From the NCBI RefSeq assembly GCF_001636425.1, contig NZ_KV440953.1:124001-188000 (forward strand): a stretch of 64,000 nucleotides of DNA. Reading direction: 5' to 3'. Numbering within the stretch: position 1 is the stretch's first letter; every line of letters starts with the position of its first letter. The position numbers and the translations under genes are program-made. The DNA is from Heyndrickxia acidicola. GTDB lineage: Bacteria; Bacillota; Bacilli; Bacillales; Bacillaceae_C. Of this stretch, positions 1 to 8,091 are shown one piece after another. The notes below the pieces were generated by a model. The model saw only the letters and a program-made list of their open reading frames with translations, did no database searches and was not told the DNA's origin.

Positions 1-166
1 CAGTACACTGCTTTATTTTCATGATCGTTTCAATATGAACGAAACCGTCATTCCAAAACACCGTTTTTTTACAACGGGTTCAAAGAAGATTTTTTCAAAG
101 ATTGCTTGTGATTGGCTGAAGAAGGATGACTTGCCTGTAGAAACTATATACTTGGGAGAGGAGTAA
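1..166 (+). CDS. racE: Glutamate racemase, C-terminal fragment (5' end outside window)
   Basis: The reading frame that starts at base 2 and ends in TAA at 164-166 encodes 54 residues. It contains FFTTGS followed by a phenylalanine-rich amphipathic stretch ending IACDWL, which is the C-terminal signature of MurI/RacE glutamate racemases. The enzyme interconverts L- and D-glutamate for peptidoglycan synthesis in the cytoplasm. Position supports the call: racE lies directly upstream of gerM and rph in B. subtilis. The catalytic cysteines lie outside the window, so the assignment rests on the tail and on synteny. Confidence 0.8.
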   Translation, partial: STLLYFHDRFNMNETVIPKHRFFTTGSKKIFSKIACDWLKKDDLPVETIYLGEE

Positions 167-188
167 CCTCCTAAGTATATAGTTTTTT
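143..188 (+). terminator. Rho-independent terminator of racE
   Basis: Perfect 11-bp arms ACTATATACTT / AAGTATATAGT enclose a GGGAG...CTCC inner pairing and are followed by a run of T. The hairpin overlaps the racE stop codon, so the gene's last codons form the ascending arm. Confidence 0.85.
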
Positions 189-215
189 AAAAGGGTTGGT
201 TCTGTTAAAATTTTA

Positions 216-372
216 GGCTCTTTTCGTAAACTTTGTTGCTATTTAGCACAAAAAAATGATGAAATTTACGGTTCTGTAGTAAACCAAATTGTTTACGAAA
301 TGATGCCACAAAGACGGACAAAATACGGATTTATTTTTTGTACGTAAAGCAACAATCCCTTCGAAAACAGCC
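216..372 (+). mobile_element. MITE-like element, copy 1 (157 bp, 8-bp TSD)
   Basis: The ends are GGCTCTTTTCG and CGAAAACAGCC, inverted repeats with one mismatch. Just inside are TTGTTGCT and AGCAACAA, an exact inverted pair. The element is flanked on both sides by the identical octamer AAATTTTA (208-215 and 373-380), the expected target-site duplication of a transposition event. It carries no coding capacity. Copies 2 and 3 are at 34601-34762 and 62292-62453. Confidence 0.9.
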
Positions 373-416
373 AAATTTTAAGTTAAAAACTGCTCGTTTT
401 TTATCTTACAGTAAGG

Positions 417-468
417 AGGATGACTCAAAAGGCGGTAATAAGCTGCCTTTTGAGTTACCTCTTTTTTT
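417..468 (+). terminator. Terminator-like hairpin inside repeat region
   Basis: ACTCAAAAGGC pairs with GCCTTTTGAGT around an 11-base loop, with AGG/CCT below it and seven T after. It is preceded at 390-414 by CTGCTCGTTTTTTA..TTACAGTAA, which matches the left end of the palindromic element at 27616, so it may be part of a mobile repeat rather than the end of a gene. Confidence 0.55.
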
Positions 469-621
469 ATTTTTGGGAAGAAAAAGGAAAAGGAGAGAAG
501 AACAATATGCGAATAATAGCGTGGTGTCTATCTGCTAAGAATCTATTTGAGCAGAAAAGAACAGGCAGGACGAATAGCGCTGAGCATATCTAGTAATATC
601 TAAAAATCGTTTGGTTTCAAC

Positions 622-749
622 GTTAATTAGAGTGGGAGGCAAAAGACTCCTGAAGTTAAGCGAGTAATTGGGGGGGATCACCTTAAGCATGCAACGATGT
701 GGTTCCACTACCGCCCACGAAAAGCGAGTATTCCGAGGGAAATCAACCG
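622..749 (+). repeat. Degenerate GTTGATT...AATCAAC Bacillus repeat (copy 1)
   Basis: Begins GTTAATTAGAGTGG, carries AGACTCCTGA and GAAAAGCGAGT, and ends GGGAAATCAACC. These are landmark words of a very common Bacillus intergenic repeat whose ends form an inverted repeat. The middle is heavily diverged. Confidence 0.6.
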
Positions 750-787
750 GCAGAATGATCCATTCTTAATTTGGATTTAATTCAAAG

Positions 788-915
788 GGTGATTAGAGTG
801 GATACGCGAGACTCCTGAGAGATTAGCTGACTTTAGGGAGACCCCTCAGGAGCGCTGCGACGAGGAGCATCCTCTACCGATTCCTGAAGCAAGATTCTAC
901 AGCGAATACCAACCA
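788..915 (+). repeat. GTTGATT...AATCAAC Bacillus repeat (copy 2)
   Basis: Begins GGTGATTAGAGTGGAT, then GCGAGACTCCTGAG, GGGAGACCCCTCAGGAGCG and GACGAGGAG, the canonical internal order of this family. The right end (ATACCAACCAGCAGG) is eroded. A shorter, internally deleted derivative follows at 977-1011, and another fragment at 1078-1124. Confidence 0.65.
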
Positions 916-976
916 GCAGGATGACCAGGGCACTTCCCATGTATATCTTAAATTCTATTGATGATCTGAATCTAAA

Positions 977-1011
977 GTTGATTGAAGCGAGTGCCTGCAG
1001 CGCAAATCAAC
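977..1011 (+). repeat. Internally deleted derivative of the GTTGATT repeat
   Basis: GTTGATTGAAGCGAGTGCC is followed directly by TGCAGCGCAAATCAAC, so the left and right ends of the ~120-bp family are fused with the centre missing. Confidence 0.6.
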
Positions 1012-1231
1012 CTGCAGAATGACCAGAGCGTTATCAATGTTTCAATTTGTTCCAAATGTTGATTTGAACTCAAAGTTTATTGAAGCGAAAAGGAATGCTT
1101 GCACATTGGAAACCAACAAGCAAAAAAAGTTGCTGTTGCCAAGGTCATTTGGTATCTTTGCACCATTTGGGGCAGCCTCTTTACAGTGAAATGAGCTAAT
1201 AAACAACAAATTCATTTAACATAGTCGTCAC

Positions 1232-1377
1232 TGTCCAGCTCCAGCGCCTATTGGCTAGTGGATTTCTCCGTCTTTTCCCTGCGATAAGTTAACATCAGCT
1301 CGTTCCTCACTGTGTTTCCTTTATCTCGATCAAAGACTACGGAATCCATACGCCGATGAGCAAGGCGCTTTCGCTTA
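1232..1377 (+). repeat. GGCGCTTTCGCT dispersed repeat, copy 1
   Basis: Starts TGTCCAGCTCCAGCGCC, continues GGCTAGTGGATTTCTCCG and GCGATAAGTTAACATCAGC, and ends CGCCGATGAGCAAGGCGC. The two ends are mutually inverted (AGCGCC..TCGGC..GGATTTC against GGAATCC..CGCCGA..GGCGCT), so the transcript can fold on itself. Four further copies lie at 1382, 16466 (inverted), 26311 and 62522, with a remnant at 60596. Confidence 0.8.
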
Positions 1378-1381
1378 TCTT

Positions 1382-1512
1382 TGTCCAGCTCCAGCGCCTA
1401 TCGGCTAGTGGATTTCTCCGTCTTTTCCCTGCGATAAGTTAACATCAGCTCGTTCCTCGCTGATCAAAGACTACGGAATCCATACGCCGATGAGCAAGGC
1501 GCTTTCGCTTTT
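1382..1512 (+). repeat. GGCGCTTTCGCT dispersed repeat, copy 2 (tandem)
   Basis: Direct tandem of copy 1, separated from it by only four bases and nearly identical to it, but lacking about 16 bases of the TGTTTCCTTTATCTCG segment in the middle. Ends GGCGCTTTCGCTTTTCTT about 90 bases before gerM. Confidence 0.8.
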
Positions 1513-1599
1513 CTTCATAAATAGTTTTTTGATAAGCGGTCTAAAAATCCGGGACAGCTCGTATACATTTAGTACAAACTGTCTTGGGAGGGATAGACG

Positions 1600-2649
1600 T
1601 TGGCAAAGAAAACAACGGCAATTGCCATTACTGTATTGGCTTCAAGCGTATACTTGTCTGGCTGCGGTTTATTCAGCGTTGGACAAAAAGATAAGATAGA
1701 TCCTCCGCAAAATATTTCATACACAAAGCAAACAGAACCTGTAGCCTCAAAAAATATGGATGCAAAGGCAACAAAAAATTCAGTCATGACAGAGCTTTAT
1801 TTAGTGGACAGGAATGGATATGTCGTATCGAAAACCCTTCCTCTTCCTAAAAGCTCAAGTGTTGCTAAACAGGCGCTTGAATATCTCGTAAACGGCGGAC
1901 CAGTTGAGGATATGCTTCCTAATGGGTTTAGAGCGGTTCTTCCTGCGAATACAGACGTAAGCCTAAATATTAAGGATGGAACGGCCATTGCTGATTTTTC
2001 TTCTCAATTTAAAAATTATCAAGCACAGGACGAACAACGGATTCTTCAGTCAATCACATGGACCCTGACTCAGTTTAATTCCATTAAAAACGTCCAAATA
2101 CAAGTAAATGGGAAGCCGCTTACAGCCATGCCTGTTAACGGTACTCCAATTAATCCAGATGGCTTGTCACGTGCGGATGGTATAAATGTGGATACCTCAG
2201 GGGTGACTGATATTACAAATACCCATCCATTAACAGTTTATTATATTGCTCAAAATGGAAAGGACTATTATTATGTGCCTGTTACTAAACGCGTGCCGAA
2301 TACCCAAACGGATGATATTTCTGCAGCGGTAAATGAATTAATTCAAGGTCCTGACTTGCAATCCACTCTCGTAAGCGGTTTTCTCCCTGATGCTGCTTTA
2401 ATCAGCAAGCCGAAGGTTGTAAATGGGAATGTTACGCTTAATTTTAACAAATCTATTCTCGATAACTTTGATCATAAGATGATTTCTGACGACGTTTTAA
2501 ATGCACTTGTGCTCTCATTAACTGAGCAGCAGGGAATTGACAGTGTGACAGTTGAAGTGGATGGCAATAACCATTTGGTGAATGAGGAAGGAAAATCCTT
2601 AACAAAACCGGTTACAAGGCCTTTAAAGGTAAACACAGGTAGTTTTTAA
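1600..2649 (+). CDS. gerM: GerM, spore germination/sporulation lipoprotein
   Basis: 349 residues from a TTG start preceded by GGGAGGGA. The N-terminus is a lipoprotein signal with lipobox LSGC (cysteine near residue 22), so the protein is probably tethered to the outer face of a membrane. Two tandem GerMN-type domains follow, roughly residues 65-185 and 205-330; each has the LYLVDRNGY / VYYIAQNGKDYY strand and the AVLPANTDV / FLPDAALIS segment. In B. subtilis GerM takes part in sporulation and cortex/germination steps. It is first in a run with rph, rdgB and ysnB but lies 147 bases before rph, with a weak hairpin between. Confidence 0.93.
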   Translation: MAKKTTAIAITVLASSVYLSGCGLFSVGQKDKIDPPQNISYTKQTEPVASKNMDAKATKNSVMTELYLVDRNGYVVSKTLPLPKSSSVAKQALEYLVNGGPVEDMLPNGFRAVLPANTDVSLNIKDGTAIADFSSQFKNYQAQDEQRILQSITWTLTQFNSIKNVQIQVNGKPLTAMPVNGTPINPDGLSRADGINVDTSGVTDITNTHPLTVYYIAQNGKDYYYVPVTKRVPNTQTDDISAAVNELIQGPDLQSTLVSGFLPDAALISKPKVVNGNVTLNFNKSILDNFDHKMISDDVLNALVLSLTEQQGIDSVTVEVDGNNHLVNEEGKSLTKPVTRPLKVNTGSF

Positions 2650-2682
2650 CGGGAGAAATTTGATATACTATATACTATGCTT

Positions 2683-2713
2683 AGGAGGGGCTTGCGCATG
2701 CAGCCTCTTCTTT
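2683..2713 (+). terminator. Possible terminator after gerM
   Basis: AGGAGGGGCT and AGCCTCTTCT can pair with two G-U pairs around TGCGCATGC, followed by a short T-rich run. The fold is modest and may only attenuate read-through to rph. Confidence 0.4.
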
Positions 2714-2796
2714 ATTGGCCATGCTTTCGAAACTTAAAACAATAGTAGAGGCAGAATAAGCCTATTAAATAAACATGGTAATGGATAAAAGAGAGG

Positions 2797-3564
2797 ATGA
2801 ACACCGTGCGAGCAGATGGAAGAGAAGCACAGGAATTAAGACATGTACATATTGAAACAAATTATTTAAAGCATCCGGAAGGCTCTGTTTTAATTTCAGT
2901 TGGAGATACAAAGGTAATTTGTGCTGCAAGTATTGAGGATCGGGTTCCACATTTTATGAGAAATACGGGGAAAGGATGGATAACTGCAGAATATTCCATG
3001 CTTCCAAGAGCAACAGAACAACGAAACATAAGAGAGTCCTCGAAGGGGAAAGTAACGGGGAGAACGATGGAAATTCAGCGCCTGATCGGACGGTCCCTTC
3101 GTGCAGCGGTCGATCTTGAGAGTGTAGGAGAAAGGACGATTTGGATTGACTGTGATGTGATTCAGGCAGATGGGGGAACCAGAACCGCTTCCATAACAGG
3201 TTCCTTTATTGCTATGGCTTTGGCCCTTGCTAAGCTGCATGAAAAAAAGAAGATGAAAAAATTTCCTGTTACAAATTTTCTGGCAGCTACAAGTGTCGGT
3301 ATTGTTCCTGAGAGCGGTATTGTTCTGGATTTAAATTATGCTGAAGACAGCAAGGCATTTGTGGATATGAACATTGTAATGACCGGGGCTGGACAGTTTG
3401 TTGAACTTCAAGGAACAGGTGAAGAAGCAACCTTTTCAATAAGTGAGCTTCAGCAATTATTGGATATGGCGCAGAATGGACTTAATCAGTTGTTTGAAAT
3501 ACAGAAGAAGGCATTGGGAGACATTGCAATTAAAATAATGGATAACGCAGAGGCAAAGGAGTAA
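2797..3564 (+). CDS. rph: Ribonuclease PH
   Basis: 255 residues. Phosphorolytic 3'-5' exoribonuclease that trims tRNA 3' ends after the CCA region, forming a hexameric ring in the cytoplasm. Diagnostic stretches are [11 protein letters not shown] at the N-terminus, [29 protein letters not shown], and [17 protein letters not shown], which holds the phosphate- and metal-site residues. Length and domain cover match the family. The ATG at 2797 is preceded by AGAGAGGATGA. The following rdgB starts four bases after the stop, so the two are probably cotranscribed, as in many Bacilli. Confidence 0.97.
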   Translation: MNTVRADGREAQELRHVHIETNYLKHPEGSVLISVGDTKVICAASIEDRVPHFMRNTGKGWITAEYSMLPRATEQRNIRESSKGKVTGRTMEIQRLIGRSLRAAVDLESVGERTIWIDCDVIQADGGTRTASITGSFIAMALALAKLHEKKKMKKFPVTNFLAATSVGIVPESGIVLDLNYAEDSKAFVDMNIVMTGAGQFVELQGTGEEATFSISELQQLLDMAQNGLNQLFEIQKKALGDIAIKIMDNAEAKE

Positions 3565-3568
3565 AAAA

Positions 3569-4165
3569 ATGCTGGATATTATCATTGCTACTAAAAACAG
3601 AGGCAAAGCAAATGAATTTTCCGATATGTTAGAACCATATGGATTTAGGGTAAAGACACTTTTAGATATTCCAAATTCCATAGATGTTGATGAAACAGGG
3701 TCTACTTTTGAAGAAAATGCAATATTGAAGGCAGAAGCGATTTCGATGCAGTATAATATAATAACCATAGCAGATGACTCAGGCTTAGTAGTTGATGCTT
3801 TGGACGGCCGTCCAGGCGTATATTCAGCAAGATATGCAGGTGAAGCAAAAAACGATCAGGAAAACATGGATAAAGTGTTGATTGAAATGGAAACTATACC
3901 AGATTCACAAAGAACGGCGCGATTCTACTGCGCATTAGCGGTAGCAGTTCCAGGAAAAAAAACCATTACGGTCTCTGGAACCTGTGAAGGAAAAATACTT
4001 AGGCAGCCTCAAGGGACAAACGGTTTCGGATACGATCCGATTTTTTGGGTTCCAGCCAAAGAGCAAACGCTCGCACAGCTGCAGGCAGATGAAAAAAATA
4101 AAATAAGCCATCGCGGCATGGCACTGAAAAAGCTTTCGGCCATTTTAAATGAACTGTTTGGATAG
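3569..4165 (+). CDS. rdgB: dITP/XTP pyrophosphatase (RdgB/HAM1 family)
   Basis: 198 residues, known as ysnA in B. subtilis. Hydrolyses non-canonical purine nucleoside triphosphates (ITP, dITP, XTP) to monophosphates, keeping deaminated bases out of DNA and RNA. Family motifs are visible in order: ATKNRGKANEF (substrate loop), ADDSGLVVDAL (catalytic acidic pair), GYDPIFWVP, and SHRGMALKKL near the C-terminus. The start has a good site (AAAGGAG six bases upstream) and abuts rph. It is followed 10 bases later by ysnB. Confidence 0.96.
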   Translation: MLDIIIATKNRGKANEFSDMLEPYGFRVKTLLDIPNSIDVDETGSTFEENAILKAEAISMQYNIITIADDSGLVVDALDGRPGVYSARYAGEAKNDQENMDKVLIEMETIPDSQRTARFYCALAVAVPGKKTITVSGTCEGKILRQPQGTNGFGYDPIFWVPAKEQTLAQLQADEKNKISHRGMALKKLSAILNELFG

Positions 4166-4175
4166 GATGATATAA

Positions 4176-4685
4176 ATGAGACTGCTTGTAGTAAGTGATA
4201 GTCATGGTTTAACTGCTGAATTAATGGAATTGAAGGAAATATATCAAAATCAAGTTGATGCCATGATTCACTGCGGTGATTCAGAGCTTCAGGCGAGCCA
4301 TCCAGAAATAGAAGGATTTTTGACAGTTAGGGGGAACTGTGATTTTGAAAGGCGATTTCCTTTGGATATTCGTCAAACTATTGGTGACAACACGATTTTT
4401 ATTACCCATGGACATCATTATAATGTAAAAATGACTTTGTTGAATCTATCTTATAAAGCTAAAGAGATTGAGGCTGATTTTGTCTTTTTTGGGCATTCAC
4501 ACGTTCTGGGTGTAGAGATTATTGATGGTACGATATTTTTGAATCCGGGAAGTATTCTGCTGCCAAGAGGACGAAAGGAAAAAACATATGCATTGGTAGA
4601 AAAAGAAGGTCAAGAAGTTTTTGTTACTTTTTTTGATGACCAGCATAAGGAAATTAAGGAGCTAAAGCAAAGGTTTACAATGTAG
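4176..4685 (+). CDS. ysnB: YfcE/MJ0936-type metallophosphoesterase YsnB
   Basis: 169 residues. Calcineurin-like phosphoesterase with the metal-ligand series SDSHG (residues 7-11), HCGDSE, GNCDF, THGHHYNV and GHSHV. The small size, with no extra domains, fits the YfcE/MJ0936 group of phosphodiesterases whose natural substrate is not settled. It closes the rph-rdgB-ysnB cluster. No strong terminator is visible immediately after it. Confidence 0.9.
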   Translation: MRLLVVSDSHGLTAELMELKEIYQNQVDAMIHCGDSELQASHPEIEGFLTVRGNCDFERRFPLDIRQTIGDNTIFITHGHHYNVKMTLLNLSYKAKEIEADFVFFGHSHVLGVEIIDGTIFLNPGSILLPRGRKEKTYALVEKEGQEVFVTFFDDQHKEIKELKQRFTM

Positions 4686-4913
4686 CAGAAAATGAGCGGG
4701 AAGCGCGGGACTAATTTTCTTTAAGGACTCTGTTAAAGGTTAATGTTAGGCCACAAGTTAATTGAACAGCGACAATTAAACAATAGTAACATACATTTGA
4801 AGGAAAGATTAACTGAGCTGCAAAAATAGTCTCAGCCCGTTCATTTAAGAGCTTTGATGAAAAGAAATAGTAAGAGTAAAGAAATTGTTTGAAAAATAAA
4901 ATGGGGAAGCCCG

Positions 4914-4942
4914 TTGACATTGTTTTTTATTACTTATATAAT
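4914..4942 (+). promoter_or_regulatory. Consensus sigma-A promoter for tRNA-Arg
   Basis: TTGACA (4914-4919), a 17-base spacer and TATAAT (4937-4942) form a perfect vegetative promoter 70 bases before the tRNA. Such strength is typical of stable RNA genes. Confidence 0.9.
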
Positions 4943-5011
4943 AAGTAGTGTCATCAAGCTAGTCTTTTATGAAACTAGGAAGATGAAGTATGATGGTCAA
5001 AATAAGATCAT

Positions 5012-5085
5012 GTCCCAGTAGCTCAGCCGGATAGAGCATACGCCTTCTAAGCGTACGGTCGGGAGTTCGAATCTCTCCTGGGACG
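5012..5085 (+). tRNA. tRNA-Arg (anticodon UCU)
   Basis: Full cloverleaf. Acceptor arms GTCCCAG / CTGGGAC, D arm GCTC..GAGC, anticodon stem TACGC / GCGTA around loop CTTCTAA (anticodon TCT at 5045-5047, reading AGA), T stem GGGAG / CTCTC around TTCGAAT, discriminator G at 5085. CCA is not encoded. A single-gene unit with its own promoter and a downstream hairpin. Confidence 0.97.
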
Positions 5086-5092
5086 CTAATCA

Positions 5093-5165
5093 GAAAGACT
5101 GATACCAAAGATTTTGTTAAGGTGAGATCCTTAACTGAACTACTTGGGTGTCAGTCTTTTTTGCT
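5093..5165 (+). terminator. Terminator of the tRNA-Arg unit
   Basis: AAAGACTGATACC pairs with GGTGTCAGTCTTT (one mismatch) around a loop that itself contains the pair GTTAAGG / TCCTTAAC. A run of T follows. Confidence 0.85.
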
Positions 5166-5517
5166 TTTATCTTATCCCAGGCTGGTTCCTCTCGAATATT
5201 GTGTCAATTTTCATTTGAAAAACATGGTGATTGAAGGATTGGCGCTGAAACCTTCTGGCAAAAAAAGTGAAAACACTGCCGCTTAGGAAGATTTTGCTCC
5301 TTTTTTAAGAGAAATTCAATAAAAAGCAAGTAGAATTAAACAAAATAAGAGCAAAAATAGGAGTAAAATAACGTAAGATGGCTAAAAAGTAAAATAGCAG
5401 GGTGAAAAATTTGTAAACAAAAACCATTTTATATTGGACAAAATGCAATTATTTGTAGGAATATAGAGTGAGTAGAAGTTTGCTGTCTAATCATCAAATG
5501 AACGGAGACTGATATAG

Positions 5518-6480
5518 ATGACAATCGTTTATGTGTTAATCATATTAATCCTATTGGGAGGATGTATTTATTTTATTACCCAGGCCTCCAAGCAAAAACA
5601 ATTACATCAATCGGCAATAGATCAACTAAATAAAACCAAGGAAATCGAGCTTAAGGAAAAGGAAGCTGCCTATAACCAGCATTTAGAAGATATAATAGTA
5701 GAACGGGAATTGGTTTATAATGAAAGTGTCGAAAAGGTAACAGAAGAATTTGAAAAGGACCGTCTTAAGTTCAATGATTATATAAGAAACCTTGAGAAAT
5801 ATTCGAGAAATAAGGGAGAAATAATTACACACAGGGTTTTGACAGAGCTGAAAACTTCCATGGTCAGTAGAGGAGTACTGGATGAGTCGGAAATGATCAT
5901 TATGGGGAATGTATTCATTCCGCTGCCTTCAGTAAATGATACGATTAAGACAAGGAAGATGGACCACTTGGTTCTCCTTCCTCAAGGTATTTATCTCATA
6001 GAAACGAAGTATTGGCGCGGCAAAATCATCCATGGTGTATCGAAAGAACAGTTAGAGGATTTAGCCTATTACTTTGATTCTTTATTTATTGAACATAAGG
6101 GAAAAGAACAAACCATCGTCTTTTATGATAACAGCCAGGATAGCGTGAAGGAACATGAACAAGAAAAAAATATAAAGGTAGCCAGCTATGAGAATCCTGC
6201 TTACCAAACTTTGGAATCTGCCGAAAGGCTTGAAGATTTTCTTATGAACTACAGTCCCAAATTCAATAAAGTAAAACCGATTCTCTACTATGGCTATCAC
6301 AGCTATAACGGTGATGAACCACAAAATTATTCACGTATGACAGAGGTTGAGGTCTGCACCTCAAGAGAAAAACTTGAAAACTACTTTGAAGAGCAAATTA
6401 AATCAAAAGAAGTAAAATTCGATAGAAAAGATTTACAATATATTAAAGATACTCTTGAGAAAATAAATTATTTTTCATAG
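5518..6480 (+). CDS. Membrane-anchored NERD-domain protein
   Basis: 320 residues. One N-terminal membrane segment (about 3-20, hydrophobic, containing LILLGG) is followed by a charged coiled-coil of about 85 residues rich in Lys and Glu. A NERD-type nuclease-related domain follows at about 105-230, with the core KMDHLVLLPQGIYLIETKYW (D, E and K of the PD-(D/E)xK-like fold). The C-terminal 90 residues are charged and unassigned. NERD proteins are thought to act on nucleic acids, but most have no proven function. It sits alone between tRNA-Arg and ysoA, a place I do not recall being occupied in B. subtilis. Start chosen for the GGAGA eight bases upstream. Confidence 0.8.
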   Translation: MTIVYVLIILILLGGCIYFITQASKQKQLHQSAIDQLNKTKEIELKEKEAAYNQHLEDIIVERELVYNESVEKVTEEFEKDRLKFNDYIRNLEKYSRNKGEIITHRVLTELKTSMVSRGVLDESEMIIMGNVFIPLPSVNDTIKTRKMDHLVLLPQGIYLIETKYWRGKIIHGVSKEQLEDLAYYFDSLFIEHKGKEQTIVFYDNSQDSVKEHEQEKNIKVASYENPAYQTLESAERLEDFLMNYSPKFNKVKPILYYGYHSYNGDEPQNYSRMTEVEVCTSREKLENYFEEQIKSKEVKFDRKDLQYIKDTLEKINYFS

Positions 6481-6908
6481 AATCCGCTTCGTATGGCTGT
6501 TTGGCAAACACAAAGCTAAAACTGTCTTTTTATTGCTCTCCTGCTATGATCCGCCTGCTTTTAACCAGCATATGCTGAATGTTTGAATAAGAGCCGTAAC
6601 CATAAAAAGCATCCTTCTTGGATGTTTTTTATTTGTTATGGCGTAAAGCTCAATGTTAATCTACTAAACGGAAGGTTCACGCTTCCATAGAAATGCTGGC
6701 AAAGAGAGACTCACAGGAGCAAAGCTACGAAGAGGATCCTAATCACCGGGCGATTTGAACAGCTGCATTTTTTAGTTCATCTGCATTGTTTCAAGGAGAT
6801 TTTTGAAAATTAAGAGGGGACATGCTAAACTAAGTTCGATTATTTAATGTATATAACCCATTCAACTTAAGCGGATAGGTCTGAATAAAAGGCGGTAGGA
6901 ACAAACAG
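6481..6908. other. Intergenic region before ysoA
   Basis: 428 bases. Contains a terminator hairpin at 6603-6631 and, around 6690-6770, a decayed relative of the GTTGATT repeat (GAGACTCACAGGAG, CTACGAAGAGGATCC). No open frame with a ribosome binding site is seen. Confidence 0.6.
6603..6631 (+). terminator. Terminator after the NERD gene
   Basis: AAAAAGCATCC and GGATGTTTTTT pair around TTCTT and end in a T run. Confidence 0.7.
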
Positions 6909-7919
6909 ATGAAGGATAATAGAAAAACTGGCAAGGTAATCCATTTCCCGGGCTTAAAAGAAAGGCTCATGGCTATTGGGATCGAGCGGCTTGAGGAAAA
7001 AAAATACACTGATGCAGTAGAATTGCTTTCACAGGCAAAGGAACTCGACAGAGATGATGCGGAAGTTGGCATGGCCTATTTGGTTGCTTTGTATGAAGCA
7101 GGTGACTACGAAAAAGCTAAACAGCAGGGAGAGGAGCTCCTTCACAAAGGGATCGGTGATTACTTCGAAATTTTTGATATTTTTATCATGATATTAATCC
7201 AGCTGGGGGAACATAAAGCCGTTAAAGATACCATTACTGCCTTATTTGAAGAACGCGAGGTTCCGGCAGACAGAATGGAGCATTACGAGAAGCTGCTTCA
7301 ATTCAGCCAAAAAAGAATTCCCCAAAAGGAAGAGAAAAAGGATTTTCCAAATACAGAGGACTTGCAGCCAACATCTATTTTAAGAAATCTTGAGGTGAAA
7401 GAGCAGGTATTTAGAGCAGCACAGCTCAACTATGAAAATATTTATCCTTACATGGCTGAGCTAAGGGAGTTTCTTGAAAACCCTCATAACCATCCGTTTG
7501 TGAAATCAATGGTCGTGAATGTATTGAAGGAACATGGGGTTGAAAGGCCAGCGTTTATTAGAAAATTTACCTTTGAAGAGCAGGTAGTGCCTTCAGAGCT
7601 TCCGGCAGTTTTTGAAACCCCTTTTTATTTGGAATTTATAGAATACCTAAGAAAAGAAGTGGAGGATAAGAACCCTACTTTATATCAACAAATAAAGATT
7701 GTTGTAGACCGGCATTTTTTCATATTGTATCCTTTCGAACCAATCCCGATGTCTGCTCCTGTATGGGCAGCAGCCTACTTCCTTTTTGTCCAGGAAATGT
7801 ATCAGGATGGGATAGATCCTGAAATCACCGCCCAACAGTTTGGCGTGGATAGGGAAACGCTGGAAAAGGCACTCAGGTGGATCGATGAGATAGAAGAAAT
7901 TTCTTTGCCGATTGTATAG
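6909..7919 (+). CDS. ysoA: Tetratricopeptide-repeat protein YsoA
   Basis: 336 residues, cytoplasmic, no signal peptide. TPR-like helical hairpins are visible at about 28-95 (ALELLSQAKELDRDD-like spacing, VALYEAGDYEKAKQQGEELL), with a long helical C-terminal region predicted beyond. B. subtilis ysoA occupies the same place immediately upstream of tig. The function is not established; TPRs suggest a protein-protein scaffold. Start ATG with GGCGGTAGGA upstream. Confidence 0.85.
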   Translation: MKDNRKTGKVIHFPGLKERLMAIGIERLEEKKYTDAVELLSQAKELDRDDAEVGMAYLVALYEAGDYEKAKQQGEELLHKGIGDYFEIFDIFIMILIQLGEHKAVKDTITALFEEREVPADRMEHYEKLLQFSQKRIPQKEEKKDFPNTEDLQPTSILRNLEVKEQVFRAAQLNYENIYPYMAELREFLENPHNHPFVKSMVVNVLKEHGVERPAFIRKFTFEEQVVPSELPAVFETPFYLEFIEYLRKEVEDKNPTLYQQIKIVVDRHFFILYPFEPIPMSAPVWAAAYFLFVQEMYQDGIDPEITAQQFGVDRETLEKALRWIDEIEEISLPIV

Positions 7920-7926
7920 CTCCTTC

Positions 7927-7954
7927 TTGAAACAGCTAAAACCTATGATATAAT
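7927..7954 (+). promoter_or_regulatory. Probable sigma-A promoter of tig
   Basis: TTGAAA, a 16-base spacer and TATAAT begin seven bases after the ysoA stop, leaving an untranslated leader of about 130 bases before tig. Confidence 0.75.
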
Positions 7955-8091
7955 GTAATGGTTGTAATGTGTAATTTTTTCAACCCTTTTCATTTTTCTT
8001 TTTAAAATGGATTATGGCTGTCGAATTGGACATGCCTGTCTATTAAATTAGTTCATTACACTATCAAATATAGATTGTTGGAGGGAAAGGT

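Larger units (their letters stand above)
167..1599. other. Repeat-packed intergenic region, no supported gene
   Basis: About 1.4 kb without a convincing coding region between racE and gerM. It holds one MITE-like element (216-372), a terminator-like hairpin (417-468), at least three degenerate copies of the GTTGATT...AATCAAC repeat (622-749, 788-915, 977-1011 plus the fragment 1078-1124), and two directly adjacent copies of the GGCGCTTTCGCT repeat (1232-1377, 1382-1512). Short open frames here (for example 338-538) run through the repeats and lack ribosome binding sites. Confidence 0.8.

Noticed and set aside
338-538. 66-residue open frame in the racE-gerM gap
   Set aside because: It starts inside MITE copy 1 and runs through the terminator-like hairpin; no ribosome binding site.
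4711-4920. 69-residue hydrophobic minus-strand frame between ysnB and the tRNA promoter
   Set aside because: The upstream end overlaps the tRNA promoter, there is no clear ribosome binding site, and I recognise no family; AT-rich DNA alone can give this.
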